Positions 16,148-25,542 of a stretch of 64,000 bases of DNA are shown in pieces. The stretch's first letter is position 1; the number at the start of each line of letters is the position of its first letter. Source of the DNA: Nocardia sp. MH4. Lineage in GTDB: Bacteria; Actinomycetota; Actinomycetes; Mycobacteriales; Mycobacteriaceae. Under the pieces are notes generated by a model. The model worked only from the letters and a program-made list of their open reading frames with translations. It made no database searches and had not been told where the DNA came from. The position numbers and the translations under genes were made by a program. The stretch spans positions 33,039 to 97,038 of the forward strand of contig NZ_LPNR01000098.1 in the NCBI RefSeq assembly GCF_019266065.1. The letters are read 5' to 3'.

Positions 16148-16660
16148 TCACACTCCGTCAGGAAGCTGCGGCACCAGCTCCTCGGCCAGGGCCGTCAACG
16201 GTGTACACGGTTCGCCCGCTGGGTCGCCGCTCGCGCCGAGTGCCAATATGCCGCCGGCGATCTCCACATCGAGGCGACAGAAGCGCCGTTCCAGCGGGAG
16301 CGACAGGATCCTGGCGCGACGCTGAGCGATCTCGGTCGGGGCGAACGAATTCGGAGACTCCCGCCCGAGCTCGTTCAACGGCGCATTACTTACCTGCACC
16401 GTGAGATCAATGGTCGGACCTGAGAACGAACACCCGATGGCCGCATACTTCTCCACCGGAGACGTCAACCCTTCAGGATCCTTGGTCAGCCCATGTCCGA
16501 TCAGAAAACTCTCCGGCATCTGCCGACAAGGATTGAAGAGGTTATCGAACATGTACTGCGTCGAAGTGGTGTCCGCCGGCGGCGCCGCTTCTTGTCCGCA
16601 GCCACTCACCGCCGCACATACCAGGGCCACCACACCCACCGCCCGCACCATTCCGGTCAT
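16148..16660 (-). CDS. DUF3558-family lipoprotein
   Basis: The 170-residue protein has a signal peptide ending in the lipobox VSGC, so it is a membrane-anchored lipoprotein. The body has the DUF3558 layout: FNPCRQMPES with a Cys, then IGCSFSG with a Cys, and FCRLDVEI and GEPCTPL with two more Cys, probably two disulphides. It starts 2 bp after the stop of the large secreted-type gene. Its base composition is lower in GC than the surroundings, as is the 3' half of that neighbour. An immunity or partner role is speculative. Confidence 0.75.
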   Translation of the reverse strand: MTGMVRAVGVVALVCAAVSGCGQEAAPPADTTSTQYMFDNLFNPCRQMPESFLIGHGLTKDPEGLTSPVEKYAAIGCSFSGPTIDLTVQVSNAPLNELGRESPNSFAPTEIAQRRARILSLPLERRFCRLDVEIAGGILALGASGDPAGEPCTPLTALAEELVPQLPDGV

Positions 16661-16662
16661 CG

Positions 16663-19113
16663 CTACTCCGACGGCTTTCCGGTGACGTAGTAGGTCATGT
16701 CACCAGGCTTCTGCACCAGCCCCGTGACGGTATGGAAGGAGTGTTCATTGGAGTAGGACTCCGTGAATTCCAGCAGGTTCTGCCCGTCGAGGAAGCTGTT
16801 CAATGTCCTTTGCGCCGGTGTAGCGATGAGCGGAGCAACATCGATCGGCTGACCATCGGATCCAATGTATTCAGCGGGCAACTTGCCGTTCGAATGCAGT
16901 GTTGTGAACAGCTGCTGGATAATCTTCTCTTTCGCCTGAGCAGATGATTCACTCGCCTCGGGGTACGCCGAGTATTCCCTCTCCGGCTCGGGGTTGAACT
17001 TCTCCATCGCGGCATTGTAGCCTTCATCTTTTGCCACTTCGAGAACTTGATTTCCGATGACACTGATCGGAGTGGCGCCGGGAAGTTCGATATTGTCCAG
17101 CGTCAGCGATTTGACTATGTCGCCTACCTGCTGGCGCATCTCATAGGTCTCGAGCTTTGCCTGGTAAGTATCCGCATCCGATTTTTCGGTCTGATAGGTC
17201 AGCGCATTCAGCGACGCGTTGGTGATTCGCGCGTCAAGGCTTCCCAAGTCGGGCGCGTTGATGCTCAGCCATCTCTGCGGATCGCCGCCGCCCTCGGTCA
17301 CCGCGCCGTTCAACATGTCGGCTTCATAGGTCTGCCGCGCGAACTCCAGGCTGAACCTGCCTCCCTCGGATTGACTCCCGAGGAAGAGCAGTCGATCAGC
17401 ATCGAGCTTGGAGAAGGTGACATTGGCCTGATCTCCCGGCGTGAGTGGATCATCGTAGATCGCGGTCTTCGCCGCGTCCGGGCTGATAAATGTCTCCATG
17501 TTCGTGGCGAGCACATGCGAAAGGCTGTCCGCCAGCTTGGGATTCGTGTTGAATGCGTCAGCGTTCTGTTCGAAGACTGTACCGCCGTCACCGGACTCGA
17601 GTTTGGAGTTGCCCGTGTCATCCGTTTCGGTCGGCGCGAACACATCGGGTAGCTCCGACAGCGCCTGCTTGGCAAGCAAACCTTCCTGCCCCGGCTTCTC
17701 CGTCCCGTCCGCAATCCAGTCGTACAGACCGGCAGCCGTTTGGCCATCATCTTCCCACTCGTGCTGGAAGATCGTCGAGGTGAACTTGTCCAGGTCGTAT
17801 TCCTTCGGGCTGAAGGACTGGTCGGTGGCCCCGAAGGACAGATCGCCCGGGATCTCCTGGCCGGTGTTGAAGTCCTTGCCGGTGAGCAGCGCGTAACTGG
17901 CCTCGTTGCTGCGAGTGCCCGACTCGAGGAACTGTCGGCTGGCCTCTTCGACCTTGCCGAGGTCGCCCTCGTTGAATCCGGGCGGGTATCCGTTCCAGTT
18001 CTCCTCGCCGTCGGCGACGAAGGCAGCGAGGCTGGCGCTCTGCCTGCCGAGCTCGATGCCCAAGGTCTGACCCGGTTCGTAACCGGGGTTGGCCTGGGTG
18101 AGCAGTTCAGCCAGTGCCGCCTGCTGCATGATCTGGTCCTTGACCGGCATCTGCCCGTCGATCGCCAGATCGTCGCGATCCTCGTAGCGGCCGGAGATCA
18201 ACTCGCGCACGCCGGTCGGCAGGTCGGCGTAGGAACCGCGCTGGTTGCCCGAACCGATCTTCTCGTTCGAGACGACCATCAGGGAGTTGGCGAGATTGTC
18301 GCGCTTGATCGCGGCGACCGGATCGCCCGCCTGCTCGCGCTCGAGCAGTCGTTGGTTCAGGGCGAGGACGCCGTCCTTGCCCGCCTCCTGATACAGCGCT
18401 TTGTAGTAGTCCTGTACCGCGGCCGGAACAGTGCTGACGTCCTCGCCGTTGGCGAGTCGTCGCAGTTCCTCCGCGCTGAGCACATGCTCCGGCATGTTGG
18501 AGGCGATCTCGTCGATCGCCGCGGTGTCACCGGTACGAGCGGCATCGGCCAGCGCTTTGCCGTCCTGCTTACCGAACCGGGCGGCCTGGTTGTCCGCGTC
18601 GGCGACATCGAGGCTGGAGCCGAGCAGATCGCCACCGGACCTTATCTCCAGCGCCTGGTCACCGATGGCTTTGGCCAGGGCTTCTACCGCGTCGCGGAAC
18701 GGGTTGTAGGCCGCGGTGATGGCGTCCTGGTGGGTGCGGACCACCTCGGCGTCCACGCCGTCCTTCTCCAGAACCTTCCAGCTCGCGTCGACCTCCAGCG
18801 GGACGGCTGTGGCGTCGTTGAGCTTGACCAGCAGCGTGTCGCGGAAGCCGGATACCGAGCTGATGCCGGAGTTGAGAACGTCGATCAGCTCATCGATCTC
18901 GTAGGCGAGCTTCTGCCCCTGCGTGTGGTCCTGCCCCACGCGATCATAGGCGGCGTTGTAGGCCAAGCCCTGCCACGACTGCCCGAGATTCTCGAAATGC
19001 CGCTTGGTAGCGTCGAATTCGCTCATCAACGTCGCCCTGGACTCGACGAGCTTGCCGGTCCAGCTGGTCAGTTCGCCGAGGTTCCAGCGCCGCACCTCGT
19101 CGGGGCTAGGCAT
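16663..19113 (-). CDS. Large WXG-like, probably type-VII-associated protein (TPR repeat region type)
   Basis: The 816-residue protein has an N-terminal helical hairpin region (residues 1-120). This contains SWQGLAY, a W-x-G turn like those of ESX substrates. A long helical middle follows (residues 130-400), with DDLAID and other motifs seen in Nocardia proteins annotated as TPR-repeat-region proteins. The C-terminal part ends in a beta-rich VTGLVQKPGDMTYYVTG. From about 17,750 to the 3' end (the last 360 codons or so) GC falls to about 50-57 percent. The ATG at 19113 overlaps an EspC-like gene by 8 bp. A variable, toxin-like C-terminus is possible, but I see no catalytic motif. Confidence 0.7.
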   Translation of the reverse strand: MPSPDEVRRWNLGELTSWTGKLVESRATLMSEFDATKRHFENLGQSWQGLAYNAAYDRVGQDHTQGQKLAYEIDELIDVLNSGISSVSGFRDTLLVKLNDATAVPLEVDASWKVLEKDGVDAEVVRTHQDAITAAYNPFRDAVEALAKAIGDQALEIRSGGDLLGSSLDVADADNQAARFGKQDGKALADAARTGDTAAIDEIASNMPEHVLSAEELRRLANGEDVSTVPAAVQDYYKALYQEAGKDGVLALNQRLLEREQAGDPVAAIKRDNLANSLMVVSNEKIGSGNQRGSYADLPTGVRELISGRYEDRDDLAIDGQMPVKDQIMQQAALAELLTQANPGYEPGQTLGIELGRQSASLAAFVADGEENWNGYPPGFNEGDLGKVEEASRQFLESGTRSNEASYALLTGKDFNTGQEIPGDLSFGATDQSFSPKEYDLDKFTSTIFQHEWEDDGQTAAGLYDWIADGTEKPGQEGLLAKQALSELPDVFAPTETDDTGNSKLESGDGGTVFEQNADAFNTNPKLADSLSHVLATNMETFISPDAAKTAIYDDPLTPGDQANVTFSKLDADRLLFLGSQSEGGRFSLEFARQTYEADMLNGAVTEGGGDPQRWLSINAPDLGSLDARITNASLNALTYQTEKSDADTYQAKLETYEMRQQVGDIVKSLTLDNIELPGATPISVIGNQVLEVAKDEGYNAAMEKFNPEPEREYSAYPEASESSAQAKEKIIQQLFTTLHSNGKLPAEYIGSDGQPIDVAPLIATPAQRTLNSFLDGQNLLEFTESYSNEHSFHTVTGLVQKPGDMTYYVTGKPSE

Positions 19114-19405
19114 CGCGCACGTCCATCTCGCGCAGCATCTGGGAGAACTGCTCGTCGGTGGTCTGCAGGTTCGATGCCGCGTTCCTGGACTTGTTCGCGA
19201 CCTCACGCAGGCGTTCGGCGGCGCGCAGGTACGCGCCCTCGACGAACTCTGCGGCCAGCTCGACCGACCGTGGAATGTCGCAGCCGGGAAGCGCACCCGC
19301 CAGGGTCCCCACCGCTGTGCGCACATCGAGGTTGTCGATGGCGTCGCCGCTGGTGGTCAGCTTGTCGGCCATGGCGCGAATCTGATCGATATCGGCTTGC
19401 AGCAA
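19106..19405 (-). CDS. Small helical protein, EspC/WXG100-like type VII partner
   Basis: The 99-residue protein is entirely helical in character (MLQADIDQIRAMADKLTTSG..., LREVANKSRNAASNLQTTD). It has the size and layout of the small ESX-secreted or chaperone-like proteins encoded ahead of large WXG-type proteins. Its 3' end overlaps the large gene by 8 bp, so the two are coupled. I see no clear Y-x3-D/E export motif, so a chaperone or heterodimer partner role is as likely as secretion. Confidence 0.65.
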   Translation of the reverse strand: MLQADIDQIRAMADKLTTSGDAIDNLDVRTAVGTLAGALPGCDIPRSVELAAEFVEGAYLRAAERLREVANKSRNAASNLQTTDEQFSQMLREMDVRDA

Positions 19406-19489
19406 CTGCTCCCCCTCATCCCCGAATGTAGGTGGAGCCCAGTATGGGCGATACCCGAATTGCCCGTTATCCCCGGGGCGGCGCGGAGG

Positions 19490-19897
19490 CTAGTTCGCGG
19501 GGGCGCAGGTTTCGCGGAGGGAGCAGCCGCCGCAGGAGGAGCCGCAGCCGCCGACGGGGGCGGGCGGGAGGAGGGGTTCGACGGCGCGGGCCGCGGCGTT
19601 GGCGCCGGCGCCCAGGGTGAAGATGGCGATCACGGCGACCGCGACAGCCACGCCCAGGGCGGGGAGACCGCCCGCGACCAGGGCGACCAGGCCGCCGGCG
19701 AACAGCAGGGCGCCCGCGCCGACGGAGGTCGGGGCGGCGATGCGGTTGGCGAGGCGGAAGTTGTCGTCGCTGTGCAGGGCGGCCTCGGTGGTGACACCGA
19801 GGAAGCGATTGCGGGGCAGTTTGCCGATCAGTCCGAGCACGCCGGTCACGATGGCGACCGCGGCCAGCGCGAACAGCAGGAGAGCGACGACGACCAT
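19490..19897 (-). CDS. Membrane protein with Cys-rich C-terminus (Rv0039c-like position)
   Basis: The 135-residue protein has four hydrophobic helices and ends in CGSSCGGCSLRETC, six residues before the stop. A short Cys-rich end is also what I recall of the mycobacterial protein at the same place, divergent from leuS. An SdpI-like topology is possible. The Cys cluster could bind metal or be oxidised. The gene starts about 160 bp from leuS. Confidence 0.7.
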   Translation of the reverse strand: MVVVALLLFALAAVAIVTGVLGLIGKLPRNRFLGVTTEAALHSDDNFRLANRIAAPTSVGAGALLFAGGLVALVAGGLPALGVAVAVAVIAIFTLGAGANAAARAVEPLLPPAPVGGCGSSCGGCSLRETCAPAN

Positions 19898-20056
19898 TCT
19901 TGCAGGCTAGCGCACCGCCGTCGGGGCCCGATCGAGCGCTCCCCGCCGAGGTGACCGCCCACACACCGCAGTGCCCGTCGGAAATCACCTGGCACCGACG
20001 TTCTACCCTGTTAGACGATGTTTACCGGGGATCGGCGAGAACAAGAAGGCAGGACC

Positions 20057-22906
20057 GTGCAGGACACTCGTGCAACCGAGAGTGACGTACCTCAGCACCG
20101 GTACAACGCCGAGCTGGCGGGGCGGATCGAGCGGCGCTGGCAGCAGAACTGGGCCGAGCGCGGCACCTTCCACGCGCCCAACCCGGTCGGTCCGCTGGCC
20201 GGCGAGACGCCCGCGGACAAGCTGTTCATCCAGGACATGTTCCCGTTCCCGTCGGGCGCCGGCCTGCACGTTGGCCACCCGCTGGGCTACATCGCCACCG
20301 ATGTGTTCGGCCGCTACCACCGCATGCACGGGCGCAACGTGCTGCACGCGCTGGGCTACGACGCCTTCGGCCTGCCCGCCGAGCAGTACGCGGTGCAGAC
20401 CGGCGCGCACCCCCGGGTGACCACCGAGTCCAACATCGCCACGATGCAGCGGCAGCTGGACCGGCTGGGCCTCGGCCACGACCCGCGGCGCTCCTTCGCC
20501 ACCACCGACCCGGAGTACTACCGGTGGACGCAGTGGATCTTCCTGCGCATCTACAACGCGTGGTACGACCAGGAGGCCGGGAAGGCCCGCCCGATCGCCG
20601 AGCTGGCAGAGCAGTTCGCCACCGGCGCGCGCCCGGTCCCCGACGGCGGCGACTGGAACGCGCTGACCGCCGCCGAGCGCGGCGCGCTGCTGGACTCGTA
20701 TCGCCTGGTGTACCAGTCGGATTCGATCGTCAACTGGTGCCCCGGCCTGGGCACGGTGCTGTCCAACGAAGAGGTCACCGCCGACGGCCGCAGCGAGCGC
20801 GGCAACTTCCCGGTGTTCCGTAAGCGCATGTGGCAGTGGATGATGCGGATCACCGCCTACGCCGATCGCCTGGTCGACGACCTGGACACGCTGGACTGGC
20901 CGGACAACGTGAAGTCCATGCAGCGCAACTGGATCGGTCGCTCGCGCGGCGCGCAGGTGCGCTTCGACGCGCCCGACGGCGAGCAGATCGAGGTCTTCAC
21001 CACCCGCCCCGACACTTTGTTCGGCGCCACCTACGTCGTGCTGGCGCCCGAACACGAGCTGGTCGACAAGCTGACCGCCGCCGCCTGGCCGGACAGCACC
21101 GCCGCCGCGTGGACCAACGGCGGCGCGGCCACCCCGGCGGAAGCCGTTGCGGCGTACCGCACGTCGATCGCCGCCAAGACCGATCTGGAGCGCCAGGAGA
21201 ACAAGGAGAAGACCGGCGTCTTCCTGGGCTCCTACGCGACCAACCCGGCCAACGGCAAGCAGGTGCCGATCTTCATCGCCGACTACGTGCTGAGCGGCTA
21301 CGGCACCGGCGCGATCATGGCCGTGCCCGGCCACGACCACCGCGACTGGGACTTCGCCACCGCGCTGCAACTGCCGATTCTCGAGGTGATCGACGGTGGT
21401 GACATCACCGACGGCGCACACGCCGGCGAGGGCAAGCTGATCAACTCCGACTTCCTCAACGGCCTGGAGGTCGACGAGGCCAAGGCGACCATGATCGGTC
21501 ACCTGGAGGCCGAGGGTCACGGCACCGGCACGGTCCAGTACAAGCTGCGCGACTGGCTGTTCGCCCGCCAGCGCTACTGGGGCGAGCCCTTCCCGATCGT
21601 CTACGACGCCGACGGAGTCGCGCACGCGCTGCCGGAATCCATGCTGCCCGTGGAACTCCCGGAGATGGCGGACTTCGCGCCGGTCACCTTCGACCCCGAC
21701 GACGCGAACTCCGAGCCGTCCCCGCCGCTGGCCAAGGCCACCGACTGGGTGAACGTGGAACTGGACCTGGGCGACGGACCCAAGCAGTACCGCCGCGACA
21801 CCAACGTGATGCCCAACTGGGCCGGGTCCTCCTGGTACCAGCTGCGCTACGCCGACCCGACCAATGCCGAGACGTTCTGCGCCGAGGAGAACGAGAAGTA
21901 CTGGCTGGGCCCACGCACGGCCGAGCACGGCGCGGACGATCCGGGCGGCGTCGACCTGTACGTCGGCGGCGTGGAGCACGCGGTGCTGCACCTGCTGTAC
22001 GCGCGGTTCTGGCAGAAGGTGCTCTTCGACCTGGGTGACGTCTCCGGCAGCGAGCCCTACCGCCGCCTCTACAACCAGGGCTACGTGCAGGACTACGCCT
22101 ACACCGACGCGCGGGGCACGTACGTGCCCGCCGCCGAGGTCGTCGAGCGCGACGCCAAGTTCTTCTGGACCGGCGCCGACGGCGTCGAGATCGAGGTCAA
22201 CCAGGAGTACGGCAAGATCGGCAAGTCGCTGAAGAACGCCATCTCGCCCGACGAGATGTGCGATCTGTACGGCGCCGACACCTTCCGCTTCTACGAGATG
22301 TCGATGGGTCCGCTGGACACCTCGCGTCCCTGGGCCACCAAGGACGTCGTCGGCGCGCACCGCTTCCTGCAGCGGGTGTGGCGCCTGGCGATCGACGAGG
22401 AGACCGGCGCGGTGAAGGCCACCGACGCCGCGCCCTCGGACGAGACCCTGCGCCTGGTGCATCGCACGATCGCCGGTGTCGACGAGGATCTGGCCGCGCT
22501 GCGCGACAACACCGCGGGCGCCAAGCTGATCGAGCTGACCAACCACCTCACCAAGAACTACCCCGACGGCGCCCCGCGCGCCGCCGTGGAACCCCTGGTG
22601 CTGATGCTGGCCCCGCTCGCCCCGCACATCGCCGAAGAACTGTGGGAACGCCTGGGGCACACCACCTCCCTGGCCCACGGCCCCTTCCCGATCGCCGATC
22701 CGGCCCTGCTGGTCGCCGACTCGGTGGAGTACCCGATCCAGGTGAAGGGCAAGGTGCGCAGCCGGATCCAGGTGCCCGCCGACGCCGATCCGGCCACGAT
22801 CGAGGCCGCCGCGCTGGCCGACGAGAAGGTCGTCGCGCTGCTCGAGGGCGCGGCACCGCGCAAGGTGATCGTCGTGCCGGGCAAGATGGTCAATATCGTG
22901 CCGTGA
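20057..22906 (+). CDS. leuS: Leucyl-tRNA synthetase
   Basis: The 949-residue class I synthetase has the HIGH motif as [12 protein letters not shown], a long editing (CP1) domain including [18 protein letters not shown], and the KMSKS loop as KIGKSLKN. The anticodon and C-terminal domains end [15 protein letters not shown]. It attaches leucine to tRNA-Leu in the cytoplasm. I chose the GTG at 20057, with an AAGGCAGG site just upstream, giving a length close to the roughly 969-residue mycobacterial enzyme. No T-box leader is visible. The product identity is certain. Confidence 0.98.
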   Translation: MQDTRATESDVPQHRYNAELAGRIERRWQQNWAERGTFHAPNPVGPLAGETPADKLFIQDMFPFPSGAGLHVGHPLGYIATDVFGRYHRMHGRNVLHALGYDAFGLPAEQYAVQTGAHPRVTTESNIATMQRQLDRLGLGHDPRRSFATTDPEYYRWTQWIFLRIYNAWYDQEAGKARPIAELAEQFATGARPVPDGGDWNALTAAERGALLDSYRLVYQSDSIVNWCPGLGTVLSNEEVTADGRSERGNFPVFRKRMWQWMMRITAYADRLVDDLDTLDWPDNVKSMQRNWIGRSRGAQVRFDAPDGEQIEVFTTRPDTLFGATYVVLAPEHELVDKLTAAAWPDSTAAAWTNGGAATPAEAVAAYRTSIAAKTDLERQENKEKTGVFLGSYATNPANGKQVPIFIADYVLSGYGTGAIMAVPGHDHRDWDFATALQLPILEVIDGGDITDGAHAGEGKLINSDFLNGLEVDEAKATMIGHLEAEGHGTGTVQYKLRDWLFARQRYWGEPFPIVYDADGVAHALPESMLPVELPEMADFAPVTFDPDDANSEPSPPLAKATDWVNVELDLGDGPKQYRRDTNVMPNWAGSSWYQLRYADPTNAETFCAEENEKYWLGPRTAEHGADDPGGVDLYVGGVEHAVLHLLYARFWQKVLFDLGDVSGSEPYRRLYNQGYVQDYAYTDARGTYVPAAEVVERDAKFFWTGADGVEIEVNQEYGKIGKSLKNAISPDEMCDLYGADTFRFYEMSMGPLDTSRPWATKDVVGAHRFLQRVWRLAIDEETGAVKATDAAPSDETLRLVHRTIAGVDEDLAALRDNTAGAKLIELTNHLTKNYPDGAPRAAVEPLVLMLAPLAPHIAEELWERLGHTTSLAHGPFPIADPALLVADSVEYPIQVKGKVRSRIQVPADADPATIEAAALADEKVVALLEGAAPRKVIVVPGKMVNIVP

Positions 22907-22940
22907 GCCTGGTACCCGTTCGACGCGAGGAGCAGCACCG

Positions 22941-23018
22941 ATGACCGATCCGACCGACGAACGGGTACCCGAGCCCCAGGGCACGCCGGCGGGGATACCG
23001 TACGACTGGCGGCGCTGA
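22941..23018 (+). pseudogene. 25-codon remnant resembling the N-terminus of a DUF5808-type protein
   Basis: ATG at 22941 follows a strong GAGGAG site and encodes a 25-residue peptide ending PQGTPAGIPYDWRR, then TGA. As I recall them, small actinobacterial DUF5808 proteins begin with PxGTPxGxPYDWR and continue into a Trp/Phe-rich body that is absent here. The stop falls 3 bp before the end of the convergent deacetylase gene. It is either a truncated gene or a genuine micropeptide. Confidence 0.5.
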
Positions 23019-23021
23019 GGT

Positions 23022-23828
23022 TCAGGCCCGTACCTGGAGCACGTCGTTCAAGGTGACCAGCGACAGGTTGCGCTCCTTGATGATGTCGACCAGCTGGCCG
23101 TAGCAGTGGGTGACCGGCGGGAAGTTCGCGTGGCCGATGACGATCGTCTGGGCGGCGAAATACTTTCGCGCGCACTCGATCAGGTACTCCTCGGTGATCA
23201 GACCCGAGTCCGACAGCGAGCCGTACCACATGGTCGGCACGGTGTAGCCGAGGTCCGCGGCCACCTTGTCGACAGTGGCGTCGTGATAGCCGAACGGTGG
23301 CCGGTAGAACGGCGTGCCGTCGACACCGAAGTTGTTGCGCAGGAAGGTCTTCGTGCGGCCGAGCTGGTCGGCGACCGCGCTCGCGCTGATCTTGGTGAGC
23401 GCGGCGTGGTCCCAGGTGTGGTTGCCGAGCTGGATCTGACCCGACTCCACCAGCGGACGCAGGGCGTCGCGGTGGATCGTCCAGGACTCGTAGTAGCCGG
23501 TGACGAAGAAGGTGAAGCGGGCGCCGGTGTCCTTGGCCCACTGCACGTAGGCGCCGACCACCTCGGGGCTGGCGCCGTCGTCGACCGTGAGCGCCATGCT
23601 GGAGCCCTGGCCCGGCAGCGCGGTGATGGTCTCGGCGGGGATGATCGACTTCGGCCCGCCGGGCGGCGGCGGGAGCTGCGGCTTGGCCGGGGCCGGGGGC
23701 ACGGTCGGCGGGGCGGGGATCTCGCCACCCGAGCCCGCGCTCACAGCCTCGCCCTCGGCGGTGGCGCAGCCGGTCAGCGCCACCGCGCCGCCCGCCGCGA
23801 GCAACGCCAGCATTCGACGTCTATCCAC
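23022..23828 (-). CDS. Polysaccharide deacetylase lipoprotein (NodB domain, CE4)
   Basis: The 268-residue protein has a signal peptide with lipobox LTGC and then a Pro-rich linker (about residues 35-65). The NodB homology domain shows TVDDG (catalytic Asp pair), HTWDH (metal-binding HxxxH) and RPPFGYHD. It should be a cell-surface metal-dependent N-deacetylase of peptidoglycan or another amino-sugar polymer. The polymer cannot be named from sequence. All key residues are present. Confidence 0.88.
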   Translation of the reverse strand: MDRRRMLALLAAGGAVALTGCATAEGEAVSAGSGGEIPAPPTVPPAPAKPQLPPPPGGPKSIIPAETITALPGQGSSMALTVDDGASPEVVGAYVQWAKDTGARFTFFVTGYYESWTIHRDALRPLVESGQIQLGNHTWDHAALTKISASAVADQLGRTKTFLRNNFGVDGTPFYRPPFGYHDATVDKVAADLGYTVPTMWYGSLSDSGLITEEYLIECARKYFAAQTIVIGHANFPPVTHCYGQLVDIIKERNLSLVTLNDVLQVRA

Positions 23829-24079
23829 TTACGACAACCCCTACTCGAAACAGGTGCACCGCACTCCGACGGCCGGGCACGACTCACAAACAGCGGGACC
23901 GTACCCACCGAATCCGGCGAGCAGCTGAACCGGCGGGCACATTCGGGCGAACTGCGACGACCCCCAGCCGCTTCGTTCACACGAGAAGCGAGGCTACCGA
24001 ATCAGCCGCGTCCGTGTCGGCCTGGCCGCATGCTGATCGCAAACGCCGCCGTCCCGGCGGGATGGGGCATCGGTCCTGG

Positions 24080-24769
24080 TCAACGCGGTCGCAGGACGAT
24101 CTCGGTGGGATGCCCGTCGCGCGGGGTGTCGACGGCGGCGCGGACCGCGCCCGCCACCGTCTCGGGGGTGAGGAACTCCTCCGGGCGGTACTCGCGGCCC
24201 TCGTCGGCGACGATCGCGCGCTGCATGTCGGTATCGATGCGGCCGGGGAAGATCGAGGTCACCCGCAGGGTGGGTTCCTCCAGCCGCAACGCGTCGGCGA
24301 AGGCGCGCAGACCGAACTTGCTCGCCGCGTACGAACCCCAGCCGGGATTGGCACGCAGACCCGCACCCGAATTGATCAGCACCACATGTCCGTTCGCGGC
24401 GCGCAGGGCGGGCAGCAGCACCCGGGTCAGTTCGGCCACCGCGATCAGGTTGACCTCGAGCGTGCTGCGCCACTGGTCGACCGAGGACTCCGCGACGGTC
24501 CCGAGGTCGGCGATGCCCGCGTTGTGGACGAGCACATCGAGGCGCTGGATCTCACTCGCCGCCGCGGCGACGGCCGGATAGTCGGTCAGCACCACCGGCC
24601 AGCCGGTCGCACCGGGCAGCTCGGTGCGGATCGGGGTGAGCGCCTCGGCGGAGCGGGCGCCGAGCAGCAGGTCGTGGGTCGGCGCGAGCTCCCGGGCGAT
24701 CGCCGCCCCGAGTCCACGGCTCGCGCCGGTGATCAAAGCGGTCGGGGCCGGAGTACTGGTCACCGTCAT
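24080..24769 (-). CDS. Short-chain dehydrogenase/reductase
   Basis: The roughly 229-residue SDR has the cofactor motif TGASRGLG, the NAG block HNAGIADLG, the catalytic Ser in INSGAG and the YAASK active site. After the first Gly-rich motif it has GARSAE, which suggests NADP preference. The substrate is unknown. The ATG at 24769 is preferred over a GTG three codons upstream because the protein then starts MTVTS like many SDRs. About 250 bp separate it from the deacetylase gene downstream. Confidence 0.88.
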   Translation of the reverse strand: MTVTSTPAPTALITGASRGLGAAIARELAPTHDLLLGARSAEALTPIRTELPGATGWPVVLTDYPAVAAAASEIQRLDVLVHNAGIADLGTVAESSVDQWRSTLEVNLIAVAELTRVLLPALRAANGHVVLINSGAGLRANPGWGSYAASKFGLRAFADALRLEEPTLRVTSIFPGRIDTDMQRAIVADEGREYRPEEFLTPETVAGAVRAAVDTPRDGHPTEIVLRPR

Positions 24770-24984
24770 GGGGCCCACGCTAGCGCCCGTATCGAGGTCA
24801 CCACGCGGTGGTGGCGTTCACCTCCCGGCCGATGCCTACCTCAGAGCGTGGTGAGCAAGTGTCCAGCGAGGTGGGCATGGGGGCGGGCCGGCGAATCCGG
24901 CAAATCCGGCTGGGAGGGGCATTTCGGCTGGATGTCCGTGTGGTTCGGGCGTAGATCGGCGGGTCACGCTAGTACCGTCGAGGC

Positions 24985-25488
24985 ATGACCGATCCCCGGT
25001 ACAACTACGGACCAGCTAACCCGCAGTATCCCCACGGGCAGGAGCCGCAGCCCCAACCGAAGGTCAATGTGGGCAAACTCTGGGCCGGTGGCATCGGCAC
25101 CGCGGTCGTCGCCGCGCTGCTGGTGGTGGTCGCGATCATGCTGGTGCGCGGCGTGCTCGGCATCGCGATCCTCTCGCCCGAGGGCGCCGGCGCCTACGGC
25201 ACGGTGTCGACCACCTCCTACGCGCTGGCCGCGGCGGGCGCGGCGCTGCTGGCGACGGCCCTGCTGATGGTGCTGCTGCTGGCCATGCCCAGTCCGCTGA
25301 CCTTCTTCACCTGGATCTGCCTGCTCGTCACGGCCGTCGCGGTGATCCTGCCGTTCACCCTGGTCGCCGATATGGACGCCAAGATCGCGACCGCGGTGAT
25401 CAACCTGCTCGTCGGGCTGTGCATCACCACCATGCTCAGCTCGGTCGGCTCGGCCGCGCAGAACGACCCGCGTCAAGTGGGGTACTGA
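24985..25488 (+). CDS. DUF6069-type membrane protein
   Basis: The 167-residue protein has a Pro/Tyr-rich cytoplasmic N-terminus (residues 1-30) and four hydrophobic helices of roughly 20 residues each. This is the layout of the DUF6069 family in Nocardia and relatives. A TAGTAC element ends 9 bp before the ATG, so the transcript may carry almost no leader; GAGG at 24980 may still serve as a ribosome site. The function is unknown. Confidence 0.75.
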   Translation: MTDPRYNYGPANPQYPHGQEPQPQPKVNVGKLWAGGIGTAVVAALLVVVAIMLVRGVLGIAILSPEGAGAYGTVSTTSYALAAAGAALLATALLMVLLLAMPSPLTFFTWICLLVTAVAVILPFTLVADMDAKIATAVINLLVGLCITTMLSSVGSAAQNDPRQVGY

Positions 25489-25542
25489 CCATCACAGGCC
25501 TGCCGGGATGCCATTCGGCCTGGTCGGTCGCAGAATAGACAG

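Noticed and set aside
19898..20056. T-box riboswitch upstream of leuS
   Set aside because: No T-box core sequence and no terminator/antiterminator pair; only promoter-like elements.
20003..22984. 993-codon minus-strand open frame opposite leuS
   Set aside because: Composition is Gly/Val/Arg-rich without any motif, a typical shadow of a strongly biased gene.
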